Below are positions 8,002 through 9,783 of a stretch of DNA of 9,783 nt, in pieces; position 1 is the first letter of the stretch; each line of letters begins with the position of its first letter. The notes beneath the pieces are model-generated. The model saw only the letters and a list, made by a program, of their open reading frames with translations, ran no database searches and was not told the DNA's origin. The position numbers and the translations under genes are program-made. Source of the DNA: Candidatus Altarchaeota archaeon (GTDB taxonomy: Archaea > Altiarchaeota > Altiarchaeia > IMC4 > QMZM01); the NCBI GenBank assembly GCA_015523055.1, contig WALD01000061.1, positions 1-9,783 of the forward strand, in the 5' to 3' direction.

Positions 8002-8014
8002 TGGTGTATCACCA
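8002..8014. promoter_or_regulatory. Dyad, candidate operator 1 of the surface gene
   Basis: TGGTG-TAT-CACCA is a perfect 5-bp-arm dyad located 18-30 nt upstream of the surface-gene ATG. It lies just downstream of the CCATATATC box, so a protein bound here would cover the likely transcription start. It could equally be a small 5' UTR hairpin. No known regulator is recognised. Confidence 0.4.
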
Positions 8015-8053
8015 GTTAATACTTTCAGATATATGGCTCTATATTATCAACAT

Positions 8054-8066
8054 TGGTGTATCACCA
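8054..8066. promoter_or_regulatory. Dyad, candidate operator 2 of the surface gene
   Basis: This is an exact repeat of the dyad at 8002-8014, displaced by 52 bp (about five helical turns). The spacing places both dyads on the same DNA face, which would suit cooperative binding but may simply follow from the tandem duplication. Confidence 0.38.
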
Positions 8067-8192
8067 GTTAATACTTTCAGATATATGGCTATAAATACTT
8101 TCAGATATATGGCTCTATATTATACTATACCTACACCCTAACTGTCTTTTTATTCAACAAACTTTGGCATAATCCCATCATATAATTAATCA

Positions 8193-8241
8193 AAATATTA
8201 GAGGTGTAAGCGTATAAATTATGCCCCGCATCCCCCCGAAC
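8193..8241. repeat. 49-bp direct repeat, right copy (foldase gene end)
   Basis: This copy is 48/49 identical to 3024-3072, in the same orientation, with a period of 5169 bp. It includes the last six codons (SGGCGA) and the stop of the foldase gene, which runs continuously into it from the right. It also contains a duplicate of the metG TATA box. Confidence 0.93.
8213..8219 (-). promoter_or_regulatory. Second copy of the metG-type TATA box, apparently orphaned
   Basis: This is the same ATTTATA box as in front of metG, overlapping the foldase stop codon (TAA at 8219-8221, minus strand). If active it would start transcripts near 8190, reading through the non-coding 8185-7985 stretch into the surface gene. 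No convincing gene starts at the predicted initiation site; the first ATG opens a 16-codon frame only. Confidence 0.45.
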
Positions 8242-9730
8242 TACCGCTTCCCGTCCTGGAAAAACCAAAGCCCGGACTTGGCGTGCTTGAGGATAACTCT
8301 CTACTGCACTCTTCCGGTTCTTTATCAAAACCAAGACAGATTGCCTTAAGCAGACTTGCAGGATCCCTGCCTGTGCTGCCTACAACTCCATTTACTACAA
8401 ATCCCGGGGATCCTCTGATGCCGTATTCCTCATTTTCTTTCAGATATATGTCAAACCTGGGAAACCTCCCGCTTATCCATGTGCTTTTATCTTCATAATT
8501 CTTGGTTATCTTGAATTCCTCATCAGTCTGTTTTATGCATGAATCAAGTTTTTCCTGATCAATTTCTACTTTTTCCAAACATCTCTTTGTATCCCCGTCC
8601 TCAAGGAAGCAACTAAGGTAGTCCAGATATTTATTACTGAACTCCTTCTCAATGCAATACTGCAATATCTCCTCATCTAGCTCTTTTTTGCCATGCATTG
8701 CATAGGTGCAGAACTTTACACTGAAGTTTATCTTGTCCTTCAGAAGATCCAAAACCGGCAGAATACCCTTTTCAAGTTGTAACCCGTAGGGACAGTATGA
8801 CATAACAAAAAGCTCCACATCGGGCCTTGTTTTCTTAGGCATACAGGCAAATTCCTTTTTGCATGAGTCATCCTCACAATCCACCAGCCCATTACCGTTG
8901 TCATCAACACCATTGTCACAGATCTCAGCAGTAGGGTCGAATCTCGCACCGATTCTCAATATCTGATAACCTCCAACCTCTTCAAGATACTTCTTTATAT
9001 TATTGTAACCGTCCTCTGATTTCACGGACTCATCAAAGAGCACCGCAGGAAGATACTCCAATCCAAGGTCATCGTATAGCTTCCTGCCCTCTTCAGTGTT
9101 ATAATCCAGTTCCTTTGTCTTGATTCCTGGAAACACAATCTCCAGCTGCCTTATGATTCCAGAGATATCGCAGTCCTTGCACCTCTTGTCATTCAGGACG
9201 ATCATCTCCAGGGAAGGTTCCTTAATCTCAAGAAGATTAACCTCAAAGATGAGTGTCTTCCCTGCCAGGGGGCCATAAGAATACCCCTCCTCCGGAGGCA
9301 CGGTTATGTTCCTGGTATCTCCAATAGCCATCCCCCTGACACCATCTTCAAACCCCTTTATTACCATTCCACTGCCAATCGCAAAACACATGGGTTTATA
9401 TGGTCTTGGTACAGTAGCATCATAAATTCCGGCATCCTTTGCCACATTCTCAAGGTTTGTATCAAAAATAGTGCCGTTCTCAAATCTCCCTATGTAATTA
9501 AGGCAGACAACATCACCACTCTGAATCAATCCATTGGAGAGCATTATTGTAGTGGTGGTGGTTGTTGTACCCGGGGTGATGTTGGGATGTTCACCAACCA
9601 GCGTCGGATTTGTTACAACGAGACCGGTAATAACCACAAGTATCAGCCCCGCAATAGCAAGAGCGAGGGGTGTCCTGCTCCTCGTTGACTTATTACTCTT
9701 ATCTGCTTTGTTTTCTGTGGTTTCAGCCAT
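8219..9730 (-). CDS. Membrane-anchored FKBP / thioredoxin-like / DsbA-like fusion (extracytoplasmic foldase)
   Basis: This is a 503-residue predicted extracytoplasmic folding factor. A charged cytoplasmic tail (1-20) is followed by one membrane segment (about 21-40), a Thr-run linker (55-61) and an FKBP-type peptidyl-prolyl isomerase domain (about 68-170; GDVVCLNYIG, GSGMVIKGFEDGVRGM, TVPPEEGY). A first thioredoxin-like domain follows, with C184-KD-C187 and a cis-Pro-like YLPAV (226-230). Next comes an Asp/Asn-rich, Ca-binding-like Cys loop (CDNGVDDNGNGLVDC, 271-285), then a DsbA-like domain with SYCPYG (311-316) and the cis-Pro element RGSPGFVVNG (439-448). The DsbA-like active site has only the first Cys (CPYG, not CxxC). 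The C-terminus is Gly/Ser-rich with a near-terminal Cys501. I chose the ATG at 9728-9730 because a further upstream in-frame start (9781) would add 17 residues, mostly encoded by direct repeats, ahead of the natural tail/membrane start. The gene ends inside the 49-bp repeat. It probably assists folding of secreted Cys-rich proteins such as its neighbour. Confidence 0.85.
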   Translation of the reverse strand: MAETTENKADKSNKSTRSRTPLALAIAGLILVVITGLVVTNPTLVGEHPNITPGTTTTTTTIMLSNGLIQSGDVVCLNYIGRFENGTIFDTNLENVAKDAGIYDATVPRPYKPMCFAIGSGMVIKGFEDGVRGMAIGDTRNITVPPEEGYSYGPLAGKTLIFEVNLLEIKEPSLEMIVLNDKRCKDCDISGIIRQLEIVFPGIKTKELDYNTEEGRKLYDDLGLEYLPAVLFDESVKSEDGYNNIKKYLEEVGGYQILRIGARFDPTAEICDNGVDDNGNGLVDCEDDSCKKEFACMPKKTRPDVELFVMSYCPYGLQLEKGILPVLDLLKDKINFSVKFCTYAMHGKKELDEEILQYCIEKEFSNKYLDYLSCFLEDGDTKRCLEKVEIDQEKLDSCIKQTDEEFKITKNYEDKSTWISGRFPRFDIYLKENEEYGIRGSPGFVVNGVVGSTGRDPASLLKAICLGFDKEPEECSRELSSSTPSPGFGFSRTGSGSSGGCGA

Positions 9731-9751
9731 TTTTGGGAAGGTTAATCCACT

Positions 9752-9783
9752 TAATCTATCACACACTAAGTAATCTATCACAC
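9752..9783. repeat. Two 13-bp direct repeats upstream of the foldase gene, continuing off the window
   Basis: TAATCTATCACAC occurs at 9752-9764 and again at 9771-9783, a 19-bp period ending at the window edge, so there may be more copies outside. They lie 22-53 bp upstream of the preferred foldase start, where promoter elements are expected. The minus-strand GATAGATTA is at best a weak TATA-like sequence. They could be regulator half-sites or the end of a tandem array. Confidence 0.55.

Larger units (their letters stand above)
7996..8123 (-). repeat. 52-bp tandem promoter-like repeats upstream of the surface gene
   Basis: Unit 1 spans 7996-8047. Unit 2 starts at 8048 with the same 43 bases (to 8090) and then breaks. 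A third partial unit (8094-8123) repeats the 30 bases found at 8018-8047. On the minus strand each unit carries A/T-rich boxes (AATATAG, CCATATATC) followed by CTGAAAGTATT. Full units add the dyad TGGTG-ATA-CACCA. The unit 2/3 junction creates an extra TTTATAG box (minus strand, about 8090-8096). The array ends 11 bp before the surface-gene start codon, so it is very probably the gene's promoter/operator region, with the exact start site undetermined. Copy number could vary by slippage. Confidence 0.85.

Noticed and set aside
7996..8123. CRISPR-like array
   Set aside because: The 52-bp units are contiguous with no unique spacers, and only about 2.5 copies exist. They are tandem repeats, not a CRISPR array.
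8132..8145. CTACACCCTAACTG as an inverted partner of GTTAGGGGTGTG at 3077-3088, suggesting cassette terminal inverted repeats
   Set aside because: The match is only about 11 bases with a gap, and the two sites lie at unequal distances from the 49-bp repeats. Chance similarity is likely.
8131..8334. Minus-strand 67-codon frame crossing the right 49-bp repeat
   Set aside because: Most of it overlaps the foldase coding end in another frame and the rest is the repeat and low-complexity spacer. No domain or start signal supports it.
9534..9773. Plus-strand 79-codon hydrophobic frame
   Set aside because: It is the antisense reading of the foldase Thr linker and membrane segment.
9731..9781. Foldase start at 9781 (17 extra residues, MIDYLVCDRL...)
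   Set aside because: The extension is encoded largely by the 13-bp direct repeats and lacks family-like character. The ATG at 9728-9730 gives a normal charged tail before the membrane segment.

Overview
The window looks archaeal. It encodes an archaeal RNase P protein (Rpp30 family) and an archaeal-type methionyl-tRNA synthetase with four zinc-binding Cys pairs. The metG promoter is a TATA box 25-31 nt upstream of the start codon, as expected for leaderless mRNA, and no start codon here has an obvious Shine-Dalgarno sequence. The secreted proteins carry poly-threonine linkers and a dockerin-like C-terminus of the 'SDFELL...W' type. I cannot assign a phylum from the sequence alone.

Layout, left to right. 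Positions 3-188 (+) are the C-terminal end of an IS4/IS1634-like transposase that runs in from the left edge. Everything else is on the minus strand, so it is transcribed right to left: a membrane-anchored FKBP-thioredoxin-DsbA-like foldase (8219-9730), a 1601-residue secreted multidomain surface protein with a dockerin-like end (3179-7984), metG (1031-3019) and rnp3/Rpp30 (288-1034). metG and rnp3 share an ATGA overlap and probably form a two-gene translation/RNA-processing operon.

The main structural observation is a 49-bp direct repeat (48/49 identical) at 3024-3072 and 8193-8241 that brackets the surface-protein gene. The right copy holds the last codons and stop of the foldase gene. The left copy holds the metG promoter and a vestige of that same coding end. 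The simplest reading is that the foldase gene once abutted metG directly, with the metG TATA box overlapping the foldase stop codon, and that the 5.1-kb surface-protein cassette was inserted there with duplication of the junction. Recombination between the copies would restore the ancestral junction exactly.

The cassette shows further signs of plasticity. About 2.5 tandem copies of a 52-bp promoter-like unit lie upstream of the gene, and a roughly 255-bp internal domain duplication is about 98% identical. The hexamer GAATTC occurs 17 times in the 2.7-kb metG-rnp3 block but only four times in the 4.8-kb surface gene. The surface protein has 24 cysteines, even in number within each domain block, which makes the adjacent extracytoplasmic prolyl-isomerase/thiol-disulfide protein a plausible folding partner. 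No tRNA, rRNA or CRISPR array was seen.
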